Part shown: piece after piece, positions 42,063 to 50,576 of the stretch | Position numbering within the stretch: position 1 is the stretch's first letter | Layout of the letters: each line of letters begins with the position of its first letter | Assembly: GCA_031292035.1 (NCBI GenBank) | Contig: JARLHX010000158.1 | Coordinates: forward strand, 62,001-126,000 | DNA: 64,000 nucleotides | Reading direction: 5' to 3' | Source of the DNA: Negativicutes bacterium | GTDB taxonomy: Bacteria > Bacillota_C > Negativicutes > Sporomusales_B > JARLHX01 | Position numbers and translations under genes: made by a program | Notes under the pieces: model-generated | What the model saw: the letters and a program-made list of their open reading frames with translations, nothing else | Databases searched by the model: none | What the model was told of the DNA's origin: nothing

Positions 42063-42743
42063 TCAAGCTTCATCCCAGATATCAGTCTGGACAGCCAGCT
42101 TTTTCAATGGCTCGCCATGGATCATATAATAAACCAATTCGGCGATATTGGTCGCCCGATCGGCAACCCGTTCAATATAGCGCACAGCAACATGATAGTC
42201 CATGGCCGTCTCCTGACTCCAGGGATTGATGGAAACCAGGCAGATCATATTGCGGAATAGGTCGCGATTCATTTTATCTACCGAAGAATCTTTTTCTTCC
42301 ACCATTTTACTGAGACCGGCGTCCAGTTGGTCAAAGGACTGCAGTGCCGTTTCCAGCATATTCAAAGACTGGGCTTTCATTTCGCTGACCGCGGCGTGGC
42401 AGGATCTAAATTGCTGAAAATCCACCTGAGAGAATTTCTTCTGTACTAATTTCGCAATCTGGTTGGCATAATCACAAATTCGCTCCAGTTCCATCGCGAT
42501 TTTGAGACTATTGGCCACCATATTTACTTCGCGTCGGCTGGAGATTTCCGACGACAGGGTGTCAAGACAGTGTTCATTGATGGCATAGTACATAATATCC
42601 ACACGTTTTTCGATGATCCTGACTTGCTCTGCCAACGAAATATCGTTATTGACCATAGCCTCAATCGATTTGTCAACTGCGGCCATGGTTTTTTTTCCCA
42701 TTGCCATAATTGCCCCCTGCAACCAGTTAAATCTGTCTTCCAT
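42063..42743 (-). CDS. phoU: PhoU-family phosphate regulator
   Basis: 226 aa all-helical protein of two PhoU repeats, each with an acidic E-x-x-x-D metal-binding motif: E-L-E-R-I-C-D-Y-A near residues 84-92 and Y-I-E-R-V-A-D-R-A near 188-196. PhoU normally dampens Pst transport and PhoR signalling. No pst or pho genes are adjacent; instead it follows glpC by 17 nt, so it is tied to glycerol-3-phosphate metabolism here. Confidence 0.88.
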   Translation of the reverse strand: MEDRFNWLQGAIMAMGKKTMAAVDKSIEAMVNNDISLAEQVRIIEKRVDIMYYAINEHCLDTLSSEISSRREVNMVANSLKIAMELERICDYANQIAKLVQKKFSQVDFQQFRSCHAAVSEMKAQSLNMLETALQSFDQLDAGLSKMVEEKDSSVDKMNRDLFRNMICLVSINPWSQETAMDYHVAVRYIERVADRATNIAELVYYMIHGEPLKKLAVQTDIWDEA

Positions 42744-42760
42744 GCTCTCACTTCCTTATC

Positions 42761-43954
42761 TCAACCGTCGTAAGCATGGCGCACTACTGCCATGGGATGA
42801 ATGGTCTTGACTCCAGTGGCCTGTTTGATCTGCAAACGGCATGTTCCACAGTCTGATACCACTGCCTCAACATCGCTGCACTGTATTTTATGAAACAGAG
42901 TGCTGCCAATCGCCATGGCAACCTCATACTTGTCATCTTTAAAACCGTAATTTCCGGCAACGCCGCAACAGCCGGCGTCAGCATCGGTTATCTCGATACC
43001 AGGCAGCAGACGCAACAGATGCAAGCTAGGCCGGCCAATCCCCTGGGCCCTTAAATGACAAGGCGGGTGATACAGAAACTTTTCGTTCCGGGACGAAAAC
43101 ACGGTATTCAGCTGACCCTGTTCATGCAGCTCCACCAAAAATTCAGCGGCGTCATACAGTCTGGCTGCGACCTCCCTGGTTCCATCAACACAAAATAGTT
43201 CCTGGTATTCTTGCTTGAGCATCAATCCGCAGCTGGTACAGCAGGTGATGACCGGATACCCCTGGTCCACCCAGTGTTTTAACCGCCGAATATTGTTTTC
43301 GGCATTACTCTGGGCTTCTTCAAGATACCCATTAACCACCAGCGGCGACCCACAACAGGTCAGCCCCTCGGGAACAATTACCTCAAAGCCGTTGGCTTGC
43401 ATGACAGCAACAAAATCCAGACCGACCTGTGGTTCGTTATAATTTATGAAACAGCCGGGGAAAAAAACCACTTTGTCGCTGCAGGGTTGCTGCCGCAGCC
43501 CTTTAAACCGGCGCCGAAATGTTTTCGCGGCATAGCGCGGCAGAGGCATTTTATCCGCCAGTCCGATCTTTTTCAGCACCATCCGGCTCAGTGGATTGGC
43601 CATACCCCAGTTGGTAAGCAGGGCCACCGGGCTGCCCAGTTTGGCCATGGTCTCTCCGTGGGAAAGCAGCCAGTCTCTCAGGCTTCTGCCATGGGCCTGA
43701 TAGTATTCCTTCTTGGCCAGCAGGTTCATGGTCGATATCGAGACTCCCGAAGGACAAGTAATATCACAATTTTTGCAATTGGAGCAGTAAATCGCTGCTT
43801 CATCTTCGCCCGGCTGGAAACGTCTGAAGCGTTCCAGCATTGGCCCTGTCATTTTAGGACCGCCAAATTCTCGGGCTGCAGCCGCTACCGGGCAGTGCGC
43901 CACGCAGGATGTGCAGGCGATGCAACTATCTGGATGATGTTTCGGCCCATTCAT
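42761..43954 (-). CDS. glpC: Anaerobic glycerol-3-phosphate dehydrogenase subunit C
   Basis: 397 aa. Two 4Fe-4S motifs at the start (C-I-A-C-T-S-C-V-A-H-C-P near residues 11-22; C-S-N-C-K-N-C-D-I-T-C-P near 58-69), then two CCG domains (T-C-C-G-S-P near 206, C-C-T-S-C-G near 246 and A-G-C-C-G-V-A-G-N-Y-G-F near 331). GlpC is the membrane-bound electron outlet of GlpABC, passing electrons to menaquinone. ATG 43954 with GGGGGC upstream. Follows glpB by 13 nt. Confidence 0.93.
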   Translation of the reverse strand: MNGPKHHPDSCIACTSCVAHCPVAAAAREFGGPKMTGPMLERFRRFQPGEDEAAIYCSNCKNCDITCPSGVSISTMNLLAKKEYYQAHGRSLRDWLLSHGETMAKLGSPVALLTNWGMANPLSRMVLKKIGLADKMPLPRYAAKTFRRRFKGLRQQPCSDKVVFFPGCFINYNEPQVGLDFVAVMQANGFEVIVPEGLTCCGSPLVVNGYLEEAQSNAENNIRRLKHWVDQGYPVITCCTSCGLMLKQEYQELFCVDGTREVAARLYDAAEFLVELHEQGQLNTVFSSRNEKFLYHPPCHLRAQGIGRPSLHLLRLLPGIEITDADAGCCGVAGNYGFKDDKYEVAMAIGSTLFHKIQCSDVEAVVSDCGTCRLQIKQATGVKTIHPMAVVRHAYDG

Positions 43955-43967
43955 AGTAAAAGCCCCC

Positions 43968-45212
43968 TTATATCGACATCGCCGCCTGATAGCCGCTGGC
44001 GATTGCCACCCCATTCCCCGATTTTTCCCAGGCATAATCGTATCCGGCCAGAGTTTGGCCGGCAATATGAACATTGGCCAACAGCGCCTCTCCCGCCCCA
44101 CCGATTGGCCGTAATGCTTCATCTACCGCCACACCAAGCCGGGCAAATGGCTGCCCGCCGGCCGCAAACAATTTAGGGTTGCTCCACTCAGCCTGCTCAG
44201 TTGAAACAGTAACCGGCAGATCAAAAATCAGTTCACGGGCCTTGCCAGGCATAGCTTCCAGCCCGCCTCCGAAAAAGCCGCCGGTGGCCAGGATAAACGC
44301 GTCTGCATAGTAACTGCGCTTTCGGTCGACATTGCTGGTAATGACCGCCTGACAGCGACCGCCCTCGACGATAGCGCCGCTGACATTGGCCTGCTCAACG
44401 ATGTCCACCCCTTGTTTCTTAAGGTAGCGGATCAGCATGGTCCGCAGCCTGAGCCCCGTGACTGCCGGCGGCGGCCCGGTTATTTCGATAAAACTGCAGC
44501 CGGTCGCCTGGCTGAGCTCATCTGCCACCAGGTAATCAGGACTAGTTCCCAATACCGGCGGGACAAGGACAACCGCGCCCGGGGTCAAAACGCGGCCCAG
44601 CTGCTCAATACACAGCTTTCGGCCTGCTTCTTTATCCAACCAGCGGGCAATATCTAAAGCAGTCAGATCGCGCCCCTGCGCCAGTCCGCTTTCTAGCATA
44701 CTAATGTTGTATGTCTTGTCAAAACCAGGCTGTTGTCGCAGCCCATCCACAACAAGCTCCGGATAGTAGTCTTTCAAGCCGGTAAAACCAACGACAGTTA
44801 CTTGCGAAGCCGCCTTCAGCCCTTTAGGCTCCATTGTCTTTGGCACCAGACAGCTTGGTTTGAGTGTCCCCACCGCCGTAGGCAGCCATTGATTTTGTGT
44901 AATACTGCCCACATAAGGATAGCCCTCAGCAGCTGTCAGTTCCAAAAAGGCCGCCAACGCGGCAGTCACTCCCTGATGACCGATCCTGGCGTAAGGATGG
45001 GCTGGTGATAGTTGGTACAGCCCTGCTGCCGGCGACTTGAGCGGCCGACCATCGACTCCATAGCCCAGCACGTCGATCGATCCCCCGCCGATGGCGATAG
45101 CGCCGACCCCCTTGGTCAGCAGCAGTACTTTTTTACCCCGTTTTACGGCTACCGCCGCGGCCATAAGGCCGGCTAAACCGCCGCCGACAACAACCACATC
45201 ATTCTTGTTCAT
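43968..45212 (-). CDS. glpB: Anaerobic glycerol-3-phosphate dehydrogenase subunit B
   Basis: 414 aa flavoprotein. Dinucleotide-binding G-G-G-L-A-G-L-M-A-A near residues 11-20, G-A-I-A-I-G-G-G-S-I-D-V-L-G-Y near 37-51 typical of GlpB, and a C-terminal G-Q-T-L-A-G-Y-D-Y-A-W-E-K-S-G-N-G-V-A segment. It joins GlpA to GlpC in electron transfer. The start overlaps glpA by 14 nt. Confidence 0.92.
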   Translation of the reverse strand: MNKNDVVVVGGGLAGLMAAAVAVKRGKKVLLLTKGVGAIAIGGGSIDVLGYGVDGRPLKSPAAGLYQLSPAHPYARIGHQGVTAALAAFLELTAAEGYPYVGSITQNQWLPTAVGTLKPSCLVPKTMEPKGLKAASQVTVVGFTGLKDYYPELVVDGLRQQPGFDKTYNISMLESGLAQGRDLTALDIARWLDKEAGRKLCIEQLGRVLTPGAVVLVPPVLGTSPDYLVADELSQATGCSFIEITGPPPAVTGLRLRTMLIRYLKKQGVDIVEQANVSGAIVEGGRCQAVITSNVDRKRSYYADAFILATGGFFGGGLEAMPGKARELIFDLPVTVSTEQAEWSNPKLFAAGGQPFARLGVAVDEALRPIGGAGEALLANVHIAGQTLAGYDYAWEKSGNGVAIASGYQAAMSI

Positions 45213-46812
45213 GATTCATCGCTCCGTCAATATTTAAGGTCGCGGCGTAAATTCCCCTGGTCAGCTCGGCTTCCCGCAGCTGATTTCCCCAAAGAATGGG
45301 CCGGATGCCGCTCCAGCGGGCCTCAAGATATTCTTTCAGCAGCTCTGCCGGATCTTTTTCCGGCACCAAACCGTTTGCGACCACCGTCCCCACCGACCGC
45401 AGTCCGCAGAATGTTCCCTGGCAGGTACCCATACCCATCCGGGTTCGCCGGCGGATATCATTCAAACTGGTAGTAGTACTATCAGCAGCCACTGCTTCGA
45501 TCTCGGCCAATGTCACCAGTTCGCATTCGCAAACCAGCTGTTTGCCTGCCGGGTTTTCCTTGATATGATCGACGACCATCCCTAACTGCGGACCAAGCCT
45601 GGCCGCAGCCAACTCTGCCCCGTACTGGGGAAAATAGCTTCGCGCCTGCGCCAGGAGCGGTGCGGACGGATCATCCACCAGCGGCTCAAACGCCGTCTGA
45701 CAACTGGCAGCAATCCCTAACTGCCCGCAAACAAGGTCAGCCATTTTTTCAGCCATCAGCCGGTAGGTAGTCAACTTGCCGCCAACGATGCTGGCAAAGC
45801 CTGCCAATCCATCCCGGCTATGATCAAGAATAATAAAATTGCGGCTGGCCCCGCGGCCACCCTCACCCGTATCGGGACTGTACAGAGGCCGGGTTCCGGC
45901 GAACGCCCGCAGCATCCGATATTGAGGCAAATCTTCAAACAGCTCCTGCCCTATCTGCAGCAACGCCAACACCTCTGCCGTCGTTACAGTGGTATCATCA
46001 GGACACTTCGCCGCCTGGGACGTGGTTCCTAAAACGGTGACCGAGCCATGAGGCACAAAAATATCGCCGTCCGAGGGTGGCCGAAGCCTATTGATGATCC
46101 GGCTGGTAAAGCGATGGTTGAAGGCGATCAGTGTTCCTTTGTCAGGCTTTACAGGAATGGTGATTCCCACCAATCCTGCTATCTTCTCCACCCAGGACCC
46201 GGCAGCGCTGACAATGAAATCGCAGACAATCGAGTCCACCTGACCGGTCAGGGTGCTCCGAACCTTTACCCCAGCCACCCGGCCATTGATTTGCTCAATG
46301 CCGATGACCTCGGTATAGTTGCGAACCTCACCACCATAACGTCGGGCAGATATCACATTTTGCCAGCATAATCGAAAGCCGTCAATAGCTGCATCAGGCA
46401 CCCGATAAACGGCAGCCAATCTTGCCGTAAGCTGCGGCTCCAGGCGCTGCGCCTCCTCGGGCGAGACGGGGGCGGCAGGGATGCCGATCTGCCGGCAGGC
46501 TGTAAGCCACTGCTGTTCAAACTCGTCACCCTCTCCTTGCAGGCGGACAAAGAAGCCTTCTGTCTCCTCTACGCAATACTTGGCGATGTCCCGCAAAACA
46601 CGATTTTCGGCTATGCACTCTTGGGCAGATGCTGCATCCTTGACTGCGTAACGCCCGCCGCTATGCAGCAGCCCGTGAAAACGCGAACTGGTCCCGTAAG
46701 CCAGATCGCGCTGCTCGAGCAGCAGGGCTTTCACGCCCCGCATCGATAAGTCGCGGAGAATTCCTACTCCGGTGGCGCCACCACCGATGATTACAACTGT
46801 CGTTTTTTCCAT
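45199..46812 (-). CDS. glpA: Anaerobic glycerol-3-phosphate dehydrogenase subunit A
   Basis: 537 aa. FAD-binding G-G-G-A-T-G-V-G-I-L near residues 10-19, A-Y-G-T-S-S-R-F-H-G-L-L-H-S-G-G-R-Y near 38-55, and a C-terminal BFD-like domain with four Cys (C-E-C-E-L near 437 and G-T-C-Q-G-T-F-C-G near 474) binding a Fe-S cluster. Oxidises sn-glycerol-3-phosphate to DHAP. ATG with AAGGAG 10 nt upstream. Head of the glpABC-phoU-mgtC-MFS-HD series. Confidence 0.94.
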   Translation of the reverse strand: MEKTTVVIIGGGATGVGILRDLSMRGVKALLLEQRDLAYGTSSRFHGLLHSGGRYAVKDAASAQECIAENRVLRDIAKYCVEETEGFFVRLQGEGDEFEQQWLTACRQIGIPAAPVSPEEAQRLEPQLTARLAAVYRVPDAAIDGFRLCWQNVISARRYGGEVRNYTEVIGIEQINGRVAGVKVRSTLTGQVDSIVCDFIVSAAGSWVEKIAGLVGITIPVKPDKGTLIAFNHRFTSRIINRLRPPSDGDIFVPHGSVTVLGTTSQAAKCPDDTTVTTAEVLALLQIGQELFEDLPQYRMLRAFAGTRPLYSPDTGEGGRGASRNFIILDHSRDGLAGFASIVGGKLTTYRLMAEKMADLVCGQLGIAASCQTAFEPLVDDPSAPLLAQARSYFPQYGAELAAARLGPQLGMVVDHIKENPAGKQLVCECELVTLAEIEAVAADSTTTSLNDIRRRTRMGMGTCQGTFCGLRSVGTVVANGLVPEKDPAELLKEYLEARWSGIRPILWGNQLREAELTRGIYAATLNIDGAMNHEQE

Positions 46813-47115
46813 GGCCGAACTCCTTTTGCCGAATGTGAAATGGACGCCCGGAGACGTCGCATCAAGCTGTCCCGGTCATCCATAGAATAAAAATAATGTT
46901 GATAAAGTTGCGGCGACAAGCAACGCTTGGCTTACCAATTCCACAATATCTTTCCAGACAACGCGCCTCAATCGACCACCCCATTTCTCAACCTTTGCCG
47001 GGTCATTCCCGGCAAAGCTATCCTTATTCCGCCGGAGAAGTTCCGTGCCGGTAAAGCCCGGAACTTCCCCAACGACATTGCTAATTACCGTCAATTGCCA
47101 GCCCGGCGGTCAAGC
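46813..47115. other. Gap between MFS and glpA with two hairpins
   Basis: About 300 nt. Two inverted repeats: CTTTGCCGGG-TCATT-CCCGGCAAAG (46993-47017) and GAAGTTCCG / CGGAACTTC (47037-47045, 47059-47067). Neither has a U-run, so they may be attenuators or processing hairpins between transporter and dehydrogenase genes. A 72-codon minus frame (46876-47094) covers both hairpins but has no good ribosome binding site. Confidence 0.5.
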
Positions 47116-48459
47116 TTACACTTTCAGGCTGCACACAGGTTCAGGTTCTTGATAGTGATCTTTTTCGCCGCGATAGAGCAAGGGGAACAAGCAGGCCCCA
47201 ACAATGCCAACCAGCCCGGCGGTAATGACCCCTGCCGTATAGTGGCCGGTGGCCTGAACGATATAGCCCATGAAGATCGGTGCGATAATTCCCGGAATGT
47301 GGCTGATAATCTGAACCAACGCGCAGGCATAACCTGCCGCTTTTTTGCCGCCGACATCAGGCGGAATAGCCCACTGGGGCCCTAAGATGAACATAATCAG
47401 CGAATAGCCCACCGATAAAAGCAGCACACCAGTCATCGGATCTTCGGCGAGAGCGGCGGGAATCATCATGAGGCCGCCGGCGAACAATCCAAACATGACA
47501 GGTACGTTTTTCGACAGTTTAAGGTTGTTGGTTCGTTTGTATAGCCAATCGGCGAAGATGCCGCCGCAAGGTATGGTCACCATCGAGAATAAGAAGGGCA
47601 ACATTGCGACAAATCCGGTTTTGGTGATGGTAAACCCGCGTTCGTGCTGCAAATACAACGGAAGCCAGCTGGTATAGGTATATAGCGTCCAGACCAGGGC
47701 GCCGTTGGACAGGCAGGCGGCGTACAAGGAGGGCTTCTTGATCACAATCTTCAAGGCTTGCATAAAGGCCAGCGGTTTTTCGGCTACCTCGTCTTGCCTA
47801 ACTGCCGCGTCTTCGGTGATATGAACGAGCTCGGCTCCGTTAACACCGGAATGTTTGTGCGGCCTGTCGTTCATGGTGTAGATCCAGAAAATCAGCCAGA
47901 CGAGCGATAGGGCCGCGGAAATGAAAAATGCACCACGCCACCCATACTGCATCATGAAATAAGTGACAAAAGGCGGGGCCACAGCCAACCCGACAACCAT
48001 CCCGTTGGCCTGGAGGGACATGGCGCGCGAGCGCTCGGATTTCGGGAACCAAGTGGCTCCGACGGTGGAAGCAACCGGCCAACACATGCCTTCAAAAACG
48101 CCAAAAACGACCCGGAAGGCAACAAAGGTCATTACTGTGGTCGCCAATGTTGTTGCCGCCAGAAAGAAAGACCAGAATACAATTGCAACAATATACATCC
48201 GTTTGGCGCCAAACATTGCCGACAGGGCTCCGCCCGGCAACTGACCCAAAACGTTTCCCCAAGTGAATGCACTGAAAATGATTCCGAGCTGGACCGGCGA
48301 AAACCCAAATTCTTTTTGGATCAGGGGCGCGGCAATCGAGATGTTGACCCGATCTAGATAATTGAGGGTAAGAATAATGAAAACAAGAAACATGATTCGC
48401 CAGCGGACATTGGTCATTTTAACCTGGGATGTTGTTGCAGTTAACGGTACCGTGGACAC
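47116..48459 (-). CDS. MFS transporter (ACS family), probable organophosphate/anion carrier
   Basis: 447 aa, twelve spans. L-N-Y-L-D-R-V-N-I-S-I-A-A-P near residues 34-47 is the ACS-family TM1 motif; loop 2-3 motif, and a hydrophilic middle loop with K-H-S-G-V-N-G (about 200-225). GTG start with AAAGGGGG about 9 nt upstream. Between an exported glycerophosphodiesterase and glpABC, so import of G3P or a glycerophosphodiester product is the simplest role; the family also carries sugar acids. Confidence 0.87.
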   Translation of the reverse strand: MSTVPLTATTSQVKMTNVRWRIMFLVFIILTLNYLDRVNISIAAPLIQKEFGFSPVQLGIIFSAFTWGNVLGQLPGGALSAMFGAKRMYIVAIVFWSFFLAATTLATTVMTFVAFRVVFGVFEGMCWPVASTVGATWFPKSERSRAMSLQANGMVVGLAVAPPFVTYFMMQYGWRGAFFISAALSLVWLIFWIYTMNDRPHKHSGVNGAELVHITEDAAVRQDEVAEKPLAFMQALKIVIKKPSLYAACLSNGALVWTLYTYTSWLPLYLQHERGFTITKTGFVAMLPFLFSMVTIPCGGIFADWLYKRTNNLKLSKNVPVMFGLFAGGLMMIPAALAEDPMTGVLLLSVGYSLIMFILGPQWAIPPDVGGKKAAGYACALVQIISHIPGIIAPIFMGYIVQATGHYTAGVITAGLVGIVGACLFPLLYRGEKDHYQEPEPVCSLKV

Positions 48460-48555
48460 CTTGCATTCCCCCTTTATTTATCGAAAGTCATGCCTGCTTT
48501 TCCCTGCCAATTCCAAGAAAAACTTCAGACTCTCGCCCCATGGGCAACTTGCTCG

Positions 48556-48596
48556 CGGCCCGAATCATGAAAATCGTCTTCCCCTGATTCGGGCCG
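48556..48596 (-). terminator. 12-bp hairpin between GDPD and MFS genes
   Basis: CGGCCCGAATCA / TGATTCGGGCCG (48556-48567, 48585-48596), 18 nt after the phosphodiesterase stop. No U-run on the minus strand; a terminator or stabilising hairpin separating the two genes. Confidence 0.5.
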
Positions 48597-48614
48597 TGAA
48601 AAAACATATACCTA

Positions 48615-49775
48615 TTACTCGGCCGCATCCCGGCCTTGAGTCAGTTGTTTTCCTTCGCCACCAACAATATCTGTACCGGTATGATAGGGACTATTGACAT
48701 TCACCGTCGGCTGACGCAGCGCGATCCCTCTTTGGGTCAATACCTCGCGGAGCAGCCAGGGTTTATCGGTGATGATACCGTCGACCCCCATGTCGATCAG
48801 CATGTTCATGGCTTTCGGACTGTTTACCGTCCAGGGGACCACCTTCATGCCAAACCCGTGGGCTTCGCTGACCAGCTGCGGGGACAGTTCCTCCCAGTAA
48901 GGCGATATCACGTCGGCGCCGATGTCATGCGCTGCTTTTACATAGTCGCCAAGATACTTTTTGTCGTTGATATTGAGACCGCCCAGCCAGGGAGACGGCT
49001 TAGAATCACCGATTTTGAGATAACAGCCCTCAACCCAACCCCAGGAGGGCTGTTCGCATTCCAAAGCCACCAAGGTGATTTCCGGATCGATCCTGCGCAT
49101 GATTTGCAGGGTCCGCCAATCAAAAGACTGCAGTGTAACACGGCTTTGCATGTTGTATTTTCTGACGATCTGATCCACCGCTCTGACAAATATTTCAGGA
49201 TCGGGATTATTTTTGTAAGCCGGTTCCGCCGGGTCGGCGTAGGATTTTGTTTCGATATTGAAGATTATTTTGTCATTGCCGTATGAGTTGGCAAGCTCAA
49301 AGACTTCTTCCAGTGTCGGCACCGCCGCCCCGGGGCAGGCCAGTTGGGTCTTGCCGTGGCTGGCGTAATAGTCGCCGGCGGCTGGATTCATTGTGCCGAT
49401 ATCAAACTGTCTAATCTCGGCAAGGATCATGGTTCTAAGGTCGTATTTACCTGCCTCCACATAGTTGCCGTCCGGTCCCTTGGCCAAATTGGGGTTCATG
49501 ACAGGATTGTGACTGATGACAACATGACCGTCCTTTGTCAGCTGCATATCCATCTCCAGTGTCGTCTCGCCCATCTCCATGCCGTAGGCGAAAGAATAGA
49601 GGGTGTTTTCCGGACGGGCGTCCCGTCCGCCGCGGTGGCCTTGAAAATCAAACACATCGAGCCTGATCTTGGCCTGCGCGGTTTGGAGTCCGGCCATATT
49701 CATACTGGAGATCAATATGGCCGTAACCGCACTCGCCAGGAGCAATCTCTTCCAGTACCGGTTCCCGTTTTTCAC
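48615..49775 (-). CDS. glpQ: Exported glycerophosphodiester phosphodiesterase
   Basis: 386 aa. Signal peptide: basic start (NGNRYWKR), hydrophobic core, predicted cleavage after T-A-Q-A near residue 35. GDPD motifs: Q-G-H-R-G-G-R-D-A-R-P-E-N-T near 44-57 (catalytic His and Arg, metal Glu), E-M-D-M-Q-L-T-K-D near 76, V-V-I-S-H-N-P near 87 (second His) and E-T-K-S-Y near 178. It cleaves glycerophosphodiesters (deacylated phospholipids, teichoic-type polymers) to G3P plus alcohol outside the cytoplasm. GTG 49775 with AGGGAG 8 nt upstream. Confidence 0.92.
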   Translation of the reverse strand: MKNGNRYWKRLLLASAVTAILISSMNMAGLQTAQAKIRLDVFDFQGHRGGRDARPENTLYSFAYGMEMGETTLEMDMQLTKDGHVVISHNPVMNPNLAKGPDGNYVEAGKYDLRTMILAEIRQFDIGTMNPAAGDYYASHGKTQLACPGAAVPTLEEVFELANSYGNDKIIFNIETKSYADPAEPAYKNNPDPEIFVRAVDQIVRKYNMQSRVTLQSFDWRTLQIMRRIDPEITLVALECEQPSWGWVEGCYLKIGDSKPSPWLGGLNINDKKYLGDYVKAAHDIGADVISPYWEELSPQLVSEAHGFGMKVVPWTVNSPKAMNMLIDMGVDGIITDKPWLLREVLTQRGIALRQPTVNVNSPYHTGTDIVGGEGKQLTQGRDAAE

Positions 49776-49873
49776 ACCATCATCTCCCTTTTCCCAACCG
49801 AAGCAATCTCTAGATAAATTATCGTATTTTATTGAAAAATCTGATATCGGAAAATACCCGATTTTACTGTAAG

Positions 49874-49922
49874 AAAAAACCACGAGGGGTGTGTAAGATT
49901 TTTTCTTACACACCCCTCGTGG
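49874..49922 (-). terminator. 19-bp stem terminator overlapping the response-regulator stop codon
   Basis: CCACGAGGGGTGTGTAAGA / TCTTACACACCCCTCGTGG with loop TTTTT (49880-49922), followed on the minus strand by TTTTTT. The 5' arm includes the last codons and TAA of the regulator gene. Strongest intrinsic terminator in the window; closes the sensor operon. Confidence 0.93.
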
Positions 49923-50571
49923 CCGGCATCAATCCATATTTCAGTGCGTATTCCACCAGTTGGCTCTTTCGCGTATAGTTCAGTTTTTCCATCATCCTGG
50001 TCTTATAGGTGTCTACCGTTTTTACACTCAGGCAAAGGCTTTCGCCAATTTGGCTCATCGAATATCCTCTGACCATCAGTTTCAGCACCTCCCGTTCCCG
50101 GAAGCTCAGCAGCTTGTAGGGATCGTCGGCGTTTGTTTCCGGACGCTCTGTCAAGAGGCTGCTGAGGAGAAGCTGGGCATTATTCGGACTCAAATACCGC
50201 TGCCCCTTCGCCACTGTCTTCAACGCAATAAATAGTTCGGTGTCCACAGCATGCTTTTCCACATATCCCAGAGCGCCAGCCTTCATCGCTTCTTTCACAT
50301 ATTGCTCGTCTTCGTGCATCGAAAGCACCAGAATATGAATATTGCTGCCGCGGCTGCCGATTTCCTTTATACACTCCAGCCCGCTCATATTGGGCATCGA
50401 TAAGTCGAGCACCAACACGTCGGCCGCAACCTTGCCCAGCAGGTTCAAAACCTCTTCGCCGTCAGAAGCTTCGCCGACAACGACAAAATCGGGCTCGTTG
50501 TTGAGCAGCAGCTTCAGTCCGGTTCGCAGCACCGAATGATCATCTGCCAAAATGACCTTGATCTTGCACAT
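49906..50571 (-). CDS. NarL/LuxR-type response regulator
   Basis: 221 aa. Receiver domain with D-D-H-S near residue 10, phospho-acceptor Asp in L-V-L-D-L-S-M-P near 54-61, S-M-H-E near 86 and Lys near 105; LuxR-type HTH near 150-210 (L-S-F-R-E-R-E-V-L-K-L-M ... S-V-K-T-V-D-T-Y). ATG 50571 is preferred (GGAG 8 nt upstream in the end of the kinase gene). Coupled to the kinase gene; likely target is the downstream phosphodiesterase/glp region. Confidence 0.92.
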   Translation of the reverse strand: MCKIKVILADDHSVLRTGLKLLLNNEPDFVVVGEASDGEEVLNLLGKVAADVLVLDLSMPNMSGLECIKEIGSRGSNIHILVLSMHEDEQYVKEAMKAGALGYVEKHAVDTELFIALKTVAKGQRYLSPNNAQLLLSSLLTERPETNADDPYKLLSFREREVLKLMVRGYSMSQIGESLCLSVKTVDTYKTRMMEKLNYTRKSQLVEYALKYGLMPATRGV

Positions 50572-50576
50572 CCCTG

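Noticed and set aside
43397..44176. 259-codon plus-strand frame opposite glpC/glpB
   Set aside because: Crosses the glpC-glpB boundary, Pro/His/Arg-rich composition typical of an antisense shadow.
46876..47094. 72-codon minus-strand frame with a hydrophobic C-terminus
   Set aside because: TTG start without ribosome binding site and the frame is spanned by two strong hairpins; more likely noncoding.
48495..48510. Second sigma-54 promoter upstream of the MFS gene at 47116-48459
   Set aside because: TTGGCA is present, but GG and GC are nine rather than ten bases apart and the -12 element is AGCA.
48636..49286. 216-codon plus-strand frame opposite the phosphodiesterase
   Set aside because: Shadow of a strongly supported gene with signal peptide and catalytic motifs on the minus strand.
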